A stretch of DNA of 64,000 nt from Diplonema papillatum (taxonomy: Eukaryota > Euglenozoa > Diplonemea > Diplonemida > Diplonemidae), in assembly GCA_030068145.1 (NCBI GenBank), contig JAPJBO010000022.1, positions 62,001 to 126,000 of the forward strand. Direction: 5' to 3'. Below, piece after piece: positions 32,462-43,339 of this stretch (positions are counted from its first letter, which is position 1; each line of letters begins with the position of its first letter). The notes beneath the pieces are model-generated. The model had not been told where the DNA came from. It did not search any database and was given only the letters and a program-made list of their open reading frames with translations. The position numbers and the translations under genes were made by a program.

Positions 32462-33050
32462 TGGTCTGCCGTCCTTGTGGCTGGATGCATCTGCAGGCAC
32501 GCTCCTTCTGGGCGTTTGTTACAACAAGCTTCTTGAAGCTGCCGCTGCATGCGGCAAAATTGCTTCTATTCGTAATGCCGGCGCCTGCTGGGTTCCCGCG
32601 GCGTATGCTGAACCTGAACCCGCCGCGGTTGCAGTATCTAGTCGACGAGACGAGCTGCCACGACACAGCTCAGCAGCGACAAGGGCAAGATCCCGTCTGG
32701 CTGCCCCTCTCCTCCCCGTGCGGCGCCGCCGTGTCGGCCGGGACGCTGCTGCTCGACGTCGCGCTGCCGGTGCCGGAGCGGGCGTGCCGCGTGTTCCTGA
32801 CACTGCCGTTCGACAAGAACATCCTGCCACTCTGTCACGACACAGCGCAGCGAAAAGGGATCGAAAATCTCGTCTTTACCCCTTGCGGCGCCGCCGTGTC
32901 GGCCGCCGCCGTGTAGGCCGGCTGCTGCGGGCGTGCCGCGTCTTCAACACGACGCCTGCCGGGGTCACGATGCCGACGCCCGACTTCTCGATGCCATTCC
33001 ACATCATCACGTTGTCGTTGCACTGCGACCTCGAAGCGAAGCACCGAGCG
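32462..33050 (+). pseudogene. Mosaic of C-terminal PIG-T fragments
   Basis: Three pieces are joined. Bases about 32576-32830 copy the segment encoding YLVDETSCH to LPFDKNILPL. Bases about 32831-32920 are a shorter second copy of part of that region, with CHDTAQ and CGAAVSA. Bases about 32925-33030 copy the segment encoding VFNTTPAGVTMPTPDFSMPF. Frames change between pieces and a stop is present near 32914, so no product is expected. Confidence 0.8.
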
Positions 33051-33900
33051 GGCGCAAGCTCCGCTGGTGACACGACTCCGTGCGTCGAAGAATGTCGAGA
33101 ACTTCCAACCTCGAACCCACCTGTACACCTCGCGGCAAGTTGCATCCGCACACAGTCTCTCAGCTGGGCTGCAATCACCGCTAAAGCTACGTACACGTGA
33201 CGAATCCTGCCCTAACTGTGGGTTACAGCAACATGCGTTCGAGCTACTGCGGCGAGAGGACGTCGTTGTCTTCCTTCCGCAGCAATACCATGTGATGAGG
33301 GGGTTCCAAGAACCTAAAGTGTAGTCCGCATGGACGTGCTGTTCTGTAAGGCGTCTCGTACACCACTTGCGTTCGCTGACTCTTTTTTTCGGCCGTCTCG
33401 GTCTCTTACCCTTTCGTTGTCTTTTTAGTACGAAATCTTGCAGGTACGGGCAGGCAAGTTGGGCAGGCTAACTGGACAGGCCAAAAGAAAGTGTATTTTG
33501 GCGGTTGATCAGGATTCCTAGCCTACAAAATGAACCAGGCTAAATACAAGCAGGTAACGAACGCTCAAAACAGAACGAGGCCCCACTCAGAGCCTGTAAT
33601 AATAAGCTGACCCACAATTGCATTTGACGGGTTTAGGACCGCTAGCGAAGACGTGTCACCAGCGTGTTTTCGGGGCGACCAGAATTCCGAACTTGAAAGT
33701 GAACCCGGGTAGATATCTGTGGGAAGTCACCAACCGACACGCGCGAGCAAGACGAAGCGTCTGCCTCTTCTTTTGCACAGGTCGAGCTAATAGCACATTC
33801 TAGGAAGTAGAGGGCCAACTGATTCTCAACCAAACTTTCCCGGCATGAACCCAAGCGGCAAACGATAAAGCAACATACGGGGGTGGAAAGTGAGGGGTGG
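33051..33900. repeat. Unassigned stretch with dispersed repeat copies
   Basis: No gene is supported. Two diverged copies of a repeat with GATCAGGATTCC/CCAGAATTCC and a following ACCCGGGTAGATA-like phrase occur at about 33488-33555 and 33660-33770. A third copy is at about 62643-62745. Confidence 0.4.
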
Positions 33901-33902
33901 CC

Positions 33903-33995
33903 ATCAGCAGGCCCAATGACGCGGCGTACCCGGGGGAGACGTTCCTGCCGAGCGACTTCCACGAGACGGTGTTCCGCAAGGCCTACTCAACCGAC
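33903..33995 (+). pseudogene. Fragment of the UBR-box-like gene
   Basis: The plus strand encodes NDAAYPGETFLPSDFHETVF, nearly the same as MDAAYPGESFLPSDFHETVY of the full gene near 35883-35945. No further homology is present on either side. Confidence 0.75.
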
Positions 33996-34029
33996 AGTGA
34001 TCACTGCAACCCCTTTTGCCCTCGCCCAA

Positions 34030-34150
34030 CTAAAAAACGATATACCGTATTTGTAAAAAAGACGTACCGGAAAAAGTCACAAGACTTTCCCCCAGAGCCC
34101 GCGGGTACATCTTTTTTCCGGTACGTCTTATTTCCGGTACATACTAATTC
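34030..34150. repeat. Repeat with inverted TACCGG motifs, copy 1
   Basis: GACGTACCGGAAAAAGTCAC and TTTTTTCCGGTACGTCTTAT face each other in inverted orientation around a GCCCGCGGGTAC core. A closely related copy with the same core lies at 35445-35560 just upstream of the UBR-box-like gene. Confidence 0.65.
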
Positions 34151-34467
34151 TGAAAGATCTCGGAGGGGCTATTTCCCCCTACCATTCATACGCCCTCTCC
34201 GCTTCCTCTTTCGGGGCCTCGCTTACACTTCTCTAGATGCGCCGGCCACCCGCCGTGCTGCCGTGGCGCTCTGGCAATCCGCATCAGCACAAGAGAACAC
34301 GACGAGTATCGAATTTATTACTGGACGCGGTTCAACCGTTTTGCCTGTGACCCGTCGAACATGGCTCCCTCGTGCACACATCATTTTGTTGGGGGGTTTT
34401 TTGGCAGTGTGGGCGGCGGGCCGGTGGTGCGGTTCGCTGGTTCGATGCACTGAGTTGTCGTTTTTTG

Positions 34468-34937
34468 GAGTGTTTCTCGCTGGTCCACGTTGCAGACCTT
34501 TTTCGACGATATGTTGCTCGAGATCAGCTCCGATGAAGAGATCTGCGGAAAATAGACCCGGGGACCAAAATACATGTACGTGGTTCGTCCCGCCAGAGTT
34601 CGAGATGTGGATCCATGTGGAATGGTGATCGTGGAAATCAAAATCCATTTCGGATTTTCTTGTTGCACTGCCTGTCAGGTGACATCTTCAATCCCCGAGT
34701 TCCGGGGGTTTCACCACTTGCCCCGACGTGGCAACATAATTGCGCTGGTAGTTTTGACCTTTTTGGCGTGAATCTAGGGTGCAAAGTCTTGCCAAACCGC
34801 GGTGAACATTGGAAAGACCCACAAACCACGCACATACTATTTGTTTCCTGGGTCCATTTTCCGCGAATCTCTTCATCGGAGCAGAACGTGAGCATAAATT
34901 CAACGAAAACGGTCTGCTACGTGGACCAGCGAGAACC
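34468..34937. repeat. Large imperfect inverted repeat
   Basis: Bases 34468-34600 and the reverse complement of 34795-34937 share long stretches, including TCTCGCTGGTCCACGT and CTCCGATGAAGAGAT. The arms are about 130 bp and the loop about 200 bp. An open plus-strand frame spans it, but the protein (residues such as ENAHFSRRLQEMMAEILAER) has no recognised family. Confidence 0.65.
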
Positions 34938-35597
34938 CGAGAATGCCCACTTCTCGAGGCGGCTCCAGGAGATGATGGCTGAAATCCTTGCGGAGCGGGC
35001 AGGGCTCGAAGCACGAGGCTGGGTAGCCAGGAACCCCACGACCCCCTGGTCGAGAGCGGATGCGATGCCTGCCGAGAAGCTCGACCACCCCTTTGCGCGG
35101 ATTGCCCCGGCATGGGCGTGGGAGCGGAACAAGGCCTGGGGGCTACCGACGGAGAAAATATGCAACAAAGGAATTGATGGCGCACCGGTGCGGAGGTCGG
35201 TGCAGCCCATGACCCTGGGTTTGCAGACCTTGTGTTGTTCCTGTGCGGGAGGCATCTGCCACAACTTCATCTGCCGTGGCCTGTTCAGCCGGCACGATCT
35301 GCTGAGCTGGCAGGATTGGGGCAGCAGCGGAATCTCGAAGAAAAGCGCAGCGTTGTATCGTTGCGTCTTGATTTGATCCTGGATGTGGCTGTTGCAGGCA
35401 GTTGCGCAAGCACTCTGTGACAAATTCCAGCAGAACCCAACCAAGCGGAAAAAGTCACAAAGTTTTTCCCTGAGGCCCGCGGGTACATCTTTTTTCCGGT
35501 ACGTCTTATTTCCGGTACATAATTGTTCCGGTACGTCTTTTTTCCAAGTACGGTAATAATAACAGACGGGGGGTGGAAGGTGAGGGGGGTAGGCCCG
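34938..35597. other. Upstream region of the UBR-box-like gene
   Basis: An open plus-strand frame of 253 residues runs from 34615 to 35376 over part of this stretch, but I see no conserved motif in it. The second copy of the TACCGG repeat occupies 35445-35560. Confidence 0.35.
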
Positions 35598-36816
35598 ATG
35601 GGCAAGAAGGGCAGCAAAGATGGCAAGCCGCCGACCTTCGTGCCCTGCGAGCCGTTTTTCCGCGAGCTGGCGCCGTGCTGCGCGGCGTGCGGAGGCTACC
35701 TGCCGCGGCCGTGGCACGGGCCCGGGGGGGGCGGCCCGTACGGCGAGAGCCGGAAGGAGGTGCGGCGGGGGAAGGAAGTGCCCTCGGCGGCGGACTACGA
35801 AGCCAGCAGCCCGAAGGGTCTGACCCTCCTCGCGCTCGCCATGCAGGAGGTGGTGGCGCACTGCCCGTCGTGCTGCGCGGCCATGGACGCGGCGTACCCG
35901 GGGGAGTCGTTCCTGCCGAGTGATTTTCACGAGACGGTGTACAGCAAGGCGACCGACAACATCCCGCCGCTGAAGAACTGGGACTGGAAGCGCCTGCCGT
36001 CGGTCGCGGAGCAGCTCGAAAAAGACGCGGCCCGCTCGCGGAAGGAGAAGCCGCCTGACGTGCCCCACCTCAACCTCTTCGCCAAGCACGCCGTCCCGCC
36101 GCCGGACGAGGTGCCGCACACTCCGGAGCACGACCAAGCCCGCGACGTGGGGTACCAGCTCCCCGCGAAGCTCCACCGCCGCGCGTGCGTCCTCAACCAC
36201 ACCCACGTCGCCTGCGGGTCGAGCACCTTTCTGGAGGGCCCCGCCGCCGACGTCGCAGGGAAAACCCGCGTCAACCTGCGCGACCGGGTTCGGTCGATCC
36301 TCCTCCGCGAGGGCAAAGGGGGCGTGCCCCCATGCCAGCAGCCCGCCTGGGGATCGAGGGATGGCGGTGGAACCCCGCAGCCGCAACGCGCTGTTCCCGA
36401 AAAACCGGGCCGTGTTGCGTGTAGTATGGTGGACGCGTCGACGGAAACGGACGGGGGTGAAATTGGTGCTGCGGACACGGAAGGCGTGGCGGCCGTGGCG
36501 GTGACTGGGGGTGAGTACGGCGGCCAAGCGAGGATCAAAGTGTCCCGCGGCGGGTGGCGGCTGCCGGCCGCGGCGCGCTGCACCGGGTCCGAGGCGGTGT
36601 GGCAGACGATCATCGCATGCCACTCGTGCCACCCGGCCGGGGCGCCGGTGTGCGTCGCGTGCGCGGAGCACTCGCACGCGTCGCACCAGCTGGCCAGGCC
36701 GGTTTTCCGCAAGGCCGCCTGCTCGTGCACCGGCGCCGGCATCCTCGCCTTCCTGGGCGTGCCCTGCAAGCTCTTCCACAGCCCGCCCGCCGGCACGTTC
36801 ATCGGCGACGCAAACT

Positions 36817-36904
<88 letters not shown>

Positions 36905-36908
36905 GTAG
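35598..36908 (+). CDS. UBR-box-like zinc-finger protein, 3' end disrupted by (TG)n
   Basis: The frame starts at an ATG (MGKKGSKDGKPP) and runs 436 residues, the last of which are (Cys-Val)n encoded by the TG tract. The N-terminal region holds CEPFFRELAPCCAACGGYLP and, further on, VVAHCPSCCAAMDAAYPGE, both Cys pairs that could bind zinc. Residues about 330-380 have the order C-x2-C, C-x2-C and H-x2-H (IIACHSC, VCVACAEHSHASHQ), ending in CSCTGAG. This fits the UBR-type zinc finger that in other proteins reads N-degrons. That function is inferred from spacing only. The true C-terminus is unknown: the gene is truncated by, or naturally continues through, the TG repeat. A second copy of the UBR segment lies at 37870-38160. 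Confidence 0.6.
36819..36902. repeat. (TG)42 tract
   Basis: Pure dinucleotide repeat joining the UBR-box-like gene to the 3' end of a LINE copy. Confidence 0.98.
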
Positions 36909-37599
36909 ACCTGTTTTCACGTGGTGCCTCCCTGAGCGAGGGGCGTCCACGCCTCCTTCAGTTTCAAGTAACCGCCGATGCTCCCGCAGGTTGCGAGTAG
37001 GGGTCCGTTTTCAACTGGGGGTGGTGCCTCGAACAGCACCTCGCGATTCCTTCATTGTCAGCTTCACACTCGCCGCAGCGCTCCAGTCTGTGGGCTGTGC
37101 AGAATTGCACCCGCGGCCTTAGGCCATCTCCATCATGATGGTGCTGTTTATACCGGCAACAGGTCTCCGCTGGCAGGCGCTTCTTCGCACATCCCTTGCA
37201 TCGGGGCTTCCTATGTAGTGCGCATATTTCGCCTGGGCGAGCCGTGTTCACCGCGTCCTTCGGGGCCTTCTTCGGTCGCGCCCCTCTGCACGCTCCTGCA
37301 CCCGGGACCTTGTCTACCATCTCGGCTCTTGCCTTCCAGTCGGTCTTCCCTTGCGCCCATCCTGCGGGGTATGCTTTCTCTGGGACATAGGTTGCTGCCC
37401 ATTCTAGATGTTGAGGGAACAATGTGGTCTCAGTCCGCGCCGGCCTTAGCGTCCGTACGTGTTCTCGGATGCCGAGGATGACCGTGTCAGTCGCCTCCGA
37501 GAGTTGCGCACGCCGCGAAGCCCCCCTGACAATTGTTCCCCCGACGGAGGTCAGGATTGTGGTCGCACATTCGTGGCCGTAAAACCACGGCCGTCCTGT

Positions 37600-37601
<2 letters not shown>
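36903..37601 (-). mobile_element. 5'-truncated LINE copy between two (TG)n tracts
   Basis: The sequence is closely similar to the 3' end of the full LINE at 43279-51585, in the same orientation. It encodes the terminal Cys/His-rich module (ALHRKPRCKGCAKKRLP and CTAHRLERCGECEAD). It ends 3' at TTGTAGACC against (TG)42 and is cut 5' at CCTGTTA against a second (TG)n tract. Confidence 0.9.

Positions 37602-37653
<52 letters not shown>
37602..37653. repeat. (TG)26 tract
   Basis: Pure dinucleotide repeat on the 5' side of the truncated LINE copy. Confidence 0.98.
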
Positions 37654-37655
<2 letters not shown>

Positions 37656-37815
37656 AGGGGAGTACAAATAGGGCGGTAAATGGGGCCTGCGTTTGTCAGT
37701 TTTTGCTTTCCCTCTCCAACCTCGCTTTTGGCGAGTGGATATGAGGAGTTCGCTCAGAAACGTAAATATTCCACTTGACGCGCTGAAGGCGCTCAAGCAA
37801 GCTTGCCAGGTGCGT
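37654..37815. mobile_element. Right-hand terminal module of the YR element family, without its left part
   Basis: The module begins with a GGGGAGTACAAA-like core and continues with CTCCAACCTCGCTTTTGGCG, then ATATTCCACTTGACGCGC and AGCAAGCTTGC. It matches 43095-43252 (solo element) and, more loosely, 42608-42785 (right end of the autonomous YR element). Confidence 0.7.
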
Positions 37816-37869
37816 GAATCGTATAGCCCATTTTCTTGCGCCCTTCTCTCAGTTTGGGGGCAGACAGCG

Positions 37870-38407
<538 letters not shown>

Positions 38408-38680
38408 AATCCTACATCCTGTCCTGAGGTTACGTTGTCTTTGGTTGTTGCTGTCGTTGCTCAGGTTGCTGCGGCTCAGGCTTCAGTCGCAGAACAGCAT
38501 AAGAAGGGAAAGACAAACAAAGGAACCCATCGAAACATTTCTTCTTGCGCAAGGAAACAAACAGACGAGCATCTGGCCAGTGCGTGATGGAGGGTGAATA
38601 GACCGCGAAAACGGCGCATCACAACAGAAGGGGAAGGGGGAGATACAAACAAGTAGGACCTCTGTGCGATGCCTCCTTGA

Positions 38681-40393
38681 TCAGACTTGGACGGCTGTAT
38701 GGTGGTCCAATGCGAACCCCCCAGGGCATGTCTTCACACCTTCTCGGCAGACTCGAAAGGCATCACTACCAACTGTGCCCCTGCGCGAGTACGAGTCAGC
38801 GGGCATTCTGTCTGTGGGAAGCCAAGCCACTAGTGCCCCCAAGGCGAATGAGCGAAAAATAGCAAAGTGTTCTTTCAACATGGCGTTGGCCAAACGAGTC
38901 GTCGAGTGTCCCTTTGTCAGAACGTGAAATACGGCCATGTTGTCAGTTAGGAAAAGCGGCGACCTGCAACCCAAACTGCGGGCGGTGCGAACGGCACGCA
39001 GTGCGGCACGCAGCTCCAGATGGAAGATACCATCTGTCGTCGACCACCTACCCCAACTGGCACCAGCAGTGGTGCATGTGTTGTAGCACACGCCCCATCC
39101 AACGCTGCTAGCATCCGACCATAACACACAATCAAAGACCTCCGGAGGCCTCGACCTCGGGGGCATCCAGTCGGGTACACGAAGCCTGCTGAGGAAAACA
39201 GCTACATCACTGCGAAAACCTTGAGGGAGACACTGAGGGGACGACCAGGTTAGTTGTCCCTTTCCAATCTTAGCTGCACGATCTCGCACCCACTCCAACA
39301 CCTCGGCATAATGACACAACCAGTGCCCCGTTGCGTAACACGTCCAGACAATACAACCTACTACGTACCATACCTGTCTGACCGAAACCACCGGGGACCG
39401 CAACAGCCCTGCTATCGCGTCCGTGGTGTCAGCTCGCCAAAGGTCAGGCAGGCGAAAGCCGGAGCCTGCAAGGTCCCATTCGATCCCAAGATATTCCAAC
39501 TGTTGTGTTGGTTGCAAAATACTCTTGGCATCGTTAATCTCGGCCCTGACCTGAGCCGACCTTTCAAGAAATTGTGCTGCGTTCGACTGACACTCGATGG
39601 CTGTCCTCCCTAAAATGATGATATCGTCGTAGCACGCCGCGCCACAATTTAACAGACCAGGACCCATTATGGTTTCAGTGGACCGCTGTGCCACGTAGGG
39701 TGCCCATGACCAGCCCATGGGCATTCTGGTCCAGCGATACCAGGTCGACCCCACGCGAAACACAAAAAAGGAGGAATTGTAGGCGTCGAGAGGAAACTGA
39801 TGGAAGTATCCCCGGAAATCAATCTTGATTGCCCATTTAAATCCTGACGAAAGGATGAGGTGGGACAGAGTCAATGGGCTAGGCAACTTGAAGGCGGGCG
39901 GACGATGCATGATGTCATTGACCGGTCTACCGTCGACGACGAGCCGTCGTACCATGGGGTCCTTCTTAGGCACATCGAAAAGCGACACTACCGCACGCAC
40001 CGGGTCTGAACGATGTTGCGGAAGCGCCACGTGCTGGGCAACGCACTGATGGATAAAAGCGGCCGGCATCCGGGTTTTTGGACCGGGAACCGGAGATCGA
40101 GAGAGCACTGCCTGTGAAAACGCGCCGGTCTCTTGCAGCATGTCGATGAAAGATACGTCCCATCCTGAATCTAACGCCATGCGTCTGAGTGCCTTCAAGT
40201 CTATTAGACCCGTCGGGAAATCATCCAGACGGGCTCCGGGAGCGCGATTGTCAGCAGCCTTTGAAAAGGAGGCGAGGAAAGGTATGAGCTCCGAGTATAC
40301 GAACCTCCAGAACTCATCTGGGTATGCACATATACCTTCCCCAAAAAGTATCCTGTACAAGTCAGGGACCCGCGCATGCCTTACTGAAGGGCA
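38681..40393 (-). CDS. YR element: reverse transcriptase and RNase H
   Basis: The domain-bearing frame starts around the end of the YR gene and encodes about 570 residues. The RT part shows RAVVSLFDVPKKDP, LVVDGRPVNDIM, KWAIKIDFRGYFHQFPLDA, RMPMGWSWAP and the catalytic AACYDDIIILG. The RNase H part follows with LWSDASSVGWGV (first Asp), ELRAALRAVRTARS (Glu), LTDNMAVFHVL (Asp) and ADSYSR. These are the DIRS-type RT/RNase H features. There is no ATG near the start of the frame, and it overlaps the YR stop (TAA at 40381-40383) in another phase. Expression by frameshift or reinitiation is therefore likely. The frame stays open upstream to 41470 in an Arg-rich sequence that is a shadow of YR and gag. 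Confidence 0.85.
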   Translation of the reverse strand, partial: CPSVRHARVPDLYRILFGEGICAYPDEFWRFVYSELIPFLASFSKAADNRAPGARLDDFPTGLIDLKALRRMALDSGWDVSFIDMLQETGAFSQAVLSRSPVPGPKTRMPAAFIHQCVAQHVALPQHRSDPVRAVVSLFDVPKKDPMVRRLVVDGRPVNDIMHRPPAFKLPSPLTLSHLILSSGFKWAIKIDFRGYFHQFPLDAYNSSFFVFRVGSTWYRWTRMPMGWSWAPYVAQRSTETIMGPGLLNCGAACYDDIIILGRTAIECQSNAAQFLERSAQVRAEINDAKSILQPTQQLEYLGIEWDLAGSGFRLPDLWRADTTDAIAGLLRSPVVSVRQVWYVVGCIVWTCYATGHWLCHYAEVLEWVRDRAAKIGKGQLTWSSPQCLPQGFRSDVAVFLSRLRVPDWMPPRSRPPEVFDCVLWSDASSVGWGVCYNTCTTAGASWGRWSTTDGIFHLELRAALRAVRTARSLGCRSPLFLTDNMAVFHVLTKGHSTTRLANAMLKEHFAIFRSFALGALVAWLPTDRMPADSYSRRGTVGSDAFRVCREGVKTCPGGFALDHHTAVQV

Positions 40394-41334
40394 GACAGTT
40401 GTGCCGGCCTGCGGCCTATGTCCGCAGGTGCCGTTTGCATCATATACCGGCGTGTCGTGCGGGGATCGGAATGGCGGAGCAACTCGACGAGCTCCTGCCT
40501 CGTGGCTCCATCCCTCTCTAGTACCTGGGTGGCGCCACGACGGAAACTGTGCAAGACGGCTCCTGGCGGCAAGGCAGCTCGGATCCTCTGAAGGGCGACA
40601 TCGTACTCTTGTTTCGTCTGAGCAAATACGGGTCCCGACCGGGTCGCTCGGACGAGTCGAACCAGCCGTGCAGTGAGAAGCCCGGGCGGCATGTACTCCG
40701 GAGCATTGTAGGACTTTGCCTGTTTCTCCTTCATGTACAGTTGCAGCCCGACCATCTGCGGGGAGGCACCCCGGTTGTGGATCTCCTCCACATCTTCGCA
40801 CGTCAGCACGCGGAGATCGGGAACTCGAGCCCGAGTCAACCATACCGTCGCTACCATCGCGGCCTCGCGTGCATGGCCTTTCTGCTCCAGCCTTTCGACT
40901 GTCGCTCTCGCCTGAGCCGTATCGAGCGGCGTCGCCTGATGGGGTCGAACCATCACCGAAAGCCGCTTCAAGGCCTGCGCCGTCTGCTGGACACGTCTCG
41001 TCCTCACCCCGCGTATGCCGTGGTCCACCAATACCTTCATGAGCCGCGAGAGGTAATTTCGCACGGTCAACGGCTGGGCCGGTCCCAAACGACTCCAAGC
41101 AAACCGAACGAGAGACAAATCGACGGGGGCGCGCCTCTCTTGCGTCTCCAGGAAACGAGAGAACTGGGCCAGCAGCCGGTCGGCCTCGCCGACATTTCTC
41201 GGACCCGTTGCGAACAGATGTGCGTGTTCGGGCGGGATGCTGCTGGCAATGGCGCGAGCCAGTGCGTGTCCGTCGCGAATCAAGAACAGCTCGTGTTCTA
41301 GTCTCTCGCGGGCGCTCTGGTTTCGCAGAAGCAT
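40381..41334 (-). CDS. YR element: tyrosine recombinase
   Basis: The frame from the ATG at 41334 gives 317 residues. The N-terminal half is a helical core-binding-like domain (LTVRNYLSRLMKVLVDHG). The catalytic half shows the first Arg in TVWLTRARVPDLRVL, a Lys in LYMKEKQAK, HSFR at about 262-265, the second His in LLRHSDPRTTRRY at 288 and the nucleophile Tyr at about 297. The complete R-K-H-x-x-R-H-Y set is thus present and the enzyme could be active. It starts just 6 bases after the gag stop codon. In related elements the enzyme integrates a circular DNA intermediate without target duplication. Confidence 0.88.
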   Translation of the reverse strand: MLLRNQSARERLEHELFLIRDGHALARAIASSIPPEHAHLFATGPRNVGEADRLLAQFSRFLETQERRAPVDLSLVRFAWSRLGPAQPLTVRNYLSRLMKVLVDHGIRGVRTRRVQQTAQALKRLSVMVRPHQATPLDTAQARATVERLEQKGHAREAAMVATVWLTRARVPDLRVLTCEDVEEIHNRGASPQMVGLQLYMKEKQAKSYNAPEYMPPGLLTARLVRLVRATRSGPVFAQTKQEYDVALQRIRAALPPGAVLHSFRRGATQVLERDGATRQELVELLRHSDPRTTRRYMMQTAPADIGRRPAQLSALQ

Positions 41335-41339
41335 GCTGC

Positions 41340-42599
41340 TCACTTCTGCCGGGCGAACGACTTCTTGCCCTCGCTCCCAGATCTGCTGCCCTCTGAACGG
41401 GGGCGAAATCCGGACTGCTTCGGCCGACGTTCTCGGCCTCCGCCTCCCCGAGACCGACGGCGATACGCATGTGTCCTGGGCGCGGCTGCCTCGTTGATAG
41501 CTGCCGCCGCCGCGACCTCTGCTGCCTGCTTCGCCCGCTTCATGCGCTGTGGCACCACTTCGGGGTCCTCGAGGGCGCCGGCGAACGCATCCGCGGCCTG
41601 GTACCCCAGTTTCTCGCGGACCCTCCAAAACTCCAACTGCTCGGCGATCCTGCTCAACACGGCACCGTCGTCTTCTCCTGACAGGACCATCCTGACGATG
41701 TCCGTCAGTTGCCGGTAAGCCGCTGCCGCAGCGACCTGTAGGGGGGCTCGATTCCCTAGCTCTGTGAGCAAGAGCTGGGAAAAACCCGGCTCGTCGTCCG
41801 CAAAAACCGGCCACGACGCGCCATCGTGTAAAACAGCTCTGACGGAGCCCGAGTCGAGACGTCTCTTGTCGTTCCTGTCTTCCGGAACATAGGCCTTTGA
41901 TGGGGGAACGGCGGGCTCTGGCGCGGCGACTAGCTTCCAAAAACGCTTCAGCTGATGATGCGGGACAGGCTGAAACGTGCTCTGGCCCAAAACGACGAGG
42001 GTGACACCCTCCAGTCCGATGTCGGTTATCACGGCCGTGACCGTACCATCCGTCATCTTTGCTCCAAGCTCCAACCCTTCCATCAGCGTCGGGGCGGGAA
42101 ACTCCTCCGCCTGCTGTTGAGGCTCGGTGGACTCGCTTGCCTTGTTCTCCAATGCACCCACCCGGTTCGCAATGCCCGACAACACGCTCAACACCTCTTC
42201 CAGCTTCGCTTCGACGGAGCCGGAGAGGCTAGGGGCCGGCACGACCGGTGTGGCGGGGGCCGTCTGAGACGTCACATTCTTCTTTATCGCCGCCGTCGTG
42301 GACGCCGCGTCCTTTTCCATGCAGGTCGTGACGACTCCCAAAATTGCGGTCGCCGACATCTTCCCGAGTTCAGCGTACGGGACAGCTAAGAGGTCGACGA
42401 TCACCCCTTTCGCCTGCTCGACGGTGTGATGAGAAAACCCACCAAACCAGTCGCGGCAGTTCTTCTCCATCTCGGCGGTGCTGAAATTCCGTCGTGCAGT
42501 GCCAGGAGCTGAGCCGAAAACGGCGGTCCATCTCTGAACTAGCGGTGCAGGAAAATTGAAGTCTGCGCGTTCTCGTGCCGGGAGGGGCGAGCCTTGCAT
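41340..42599 (-). CDS. YR element: gag-like protein
   Basis: The frame from the ATG at 42599 gives about 419 residues. It begins MQGSPLPARERADFNFP and has Ala-rich helical regions, a segment with GALENKASESTEPQQQAEEF, and an Arg/Gly-rich basic tail (RRRSRGGGGRERRPKQSG) that could bind RNA. No zinc knuckle is seen. Position and tail support a gag role; there is no sequence motif that proves it. The start lies just inside the 28-bp direct-repeat core. Confidence 0.65.
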   Translation of the reverse strand: MQGSPLPARERADFNFPAPLVQRWTAVFGSAPGTARRNFSTAEMEKNCRDWFGGFSHHTVEQAKGVIVDLLAVPYAELGKMSATAILGVVTTCMEKDAASTTAAIKKNVTSQTAPATPVVPAPSLSGSVEAKLEEVLSVLSGIANRVGALENKASESTEPQQQAEEFPAPTLMEGLELGAKMTDGTVTAVITDIGLEGVTLVVLGQSTFQPVPHHQLKRFWKLVAAPEPAVPPSKAYVPEDRNDKRRLDSGSVRAVLHDGASWPVFADDEPGFSQLLLTELGNRAPLQVAAAAAYRQLTDIVRMVLSGEDDGAVLSRIAEQLEFWRVREKLGYQAADAFAGALEDPEVVPQRMKRAKQAAEVAAAAAINEAAAPRTHAYRRRSRGGGGRERRPKQSGFRPRSEGSRSGSEGKKSFARQK

Positions 42600-42782
42600 T
42601 ATTCTCGGGGGAAGGGGGAGATACAAACAAGTAGGGGGCGTTCGAGCGGTGAGCCTGCTTGTGTTCGTGTGACTACCCCTTTTCCAACCTCGATTCGAGT
42701 GGTGTTAAGAAGGAGGCATCGCTTTCTCTGGACAGGATAGGATTCCACTAGACGCGCCTTCGGCGCTCAAGCAAGCTTGCTA

Positions 42783-42785
<3 letters not shown>

Positions 42786-42879
<94 letters not shown>
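42786..42879. repeat. (TG)47 tract
   Basis: Pure dinucleotide repeat between the YR element and the 375-bp solo element. Confidence 0.98.
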
Positions 42880-42880
<1 letters not shown>

Positions 42881-43247
42881 AATCCCTTCTGTTTCTTCGC
42901 TATTCCTAGGAAGTCGATAGAACGCATGTGGCTCCGTTCTTGGCTGTTCCGCTATTGCTCCGAGCTGTTTTTGCAGCAGAGCAAAAGGAGAGGCATCCGT
43001 CGAAGTCACGGGAAAAAGGTGGGGAACAGATGAATGGGGAAGAACATACAGGTAAAAAAGAGGGCCGTCAGAGACGGAACGAAGGGATTCGAAGGGGGAG
43101 TACAAAAAGGGGGCAAACGGTGGGCCTGCGTTTGTCAGTTTTTGCTTACCCCTCCAACCTCGCTTTTGGCGAGTGGATAATATGAGGAGTTCGCTCAGAA
43201 ACGTAAGGATTCCAACTTGACGCGCCGAAGGCGCTCAAGCAAGCTTG

Positions 43248-43252
<5 letters not shown>
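42878..43252. mobile_element. Solo (375-bp) form of the YR element ends
   Basis: The element starts TGGAATCC and ends GGATTCCAACTTGACGCGCC followed by AGCAAGCTTGCTAGG. It has the left module, one core (near 43095-43115, GGGGGAGTACAAAAAG) and the right module, but no coding part. Both sides are (TG)n. It is what remains if the two direct-repeat cores of the full element recombine, or it is a host repeat that serves as the integration site. Confidence 0.7.

Positions 43253-43278
<26 letters not shown>
43253..43278. repeat. (TG)13 tract
   Basis: Short dinucleotide repeat between the solo element and the 3' end of the full LINE. Confidence 0.98.
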
Positions 43279-43279
<1 letters not shown>

Positions 43280-43339
43280 TGTAGACCTGTTTTTACGTGG
43301 TGCCTCCCTGTGCGAGAGGCGTCCACGACTCCTTCAGTT

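Noticed and set aside
34615-35376. 253-residue plus-strand gene
   Set aside because: It runs through an inverted repeat and shows no conserved motif, so coding is not supported.
41000-41470. Arg/Ser-rich N-terminal extension of the RT frame of the YR element
   Set aside because: It overlaps YR and gag in another phase and its composition is that of a shadow frame, so the RT feature starts near 40393.
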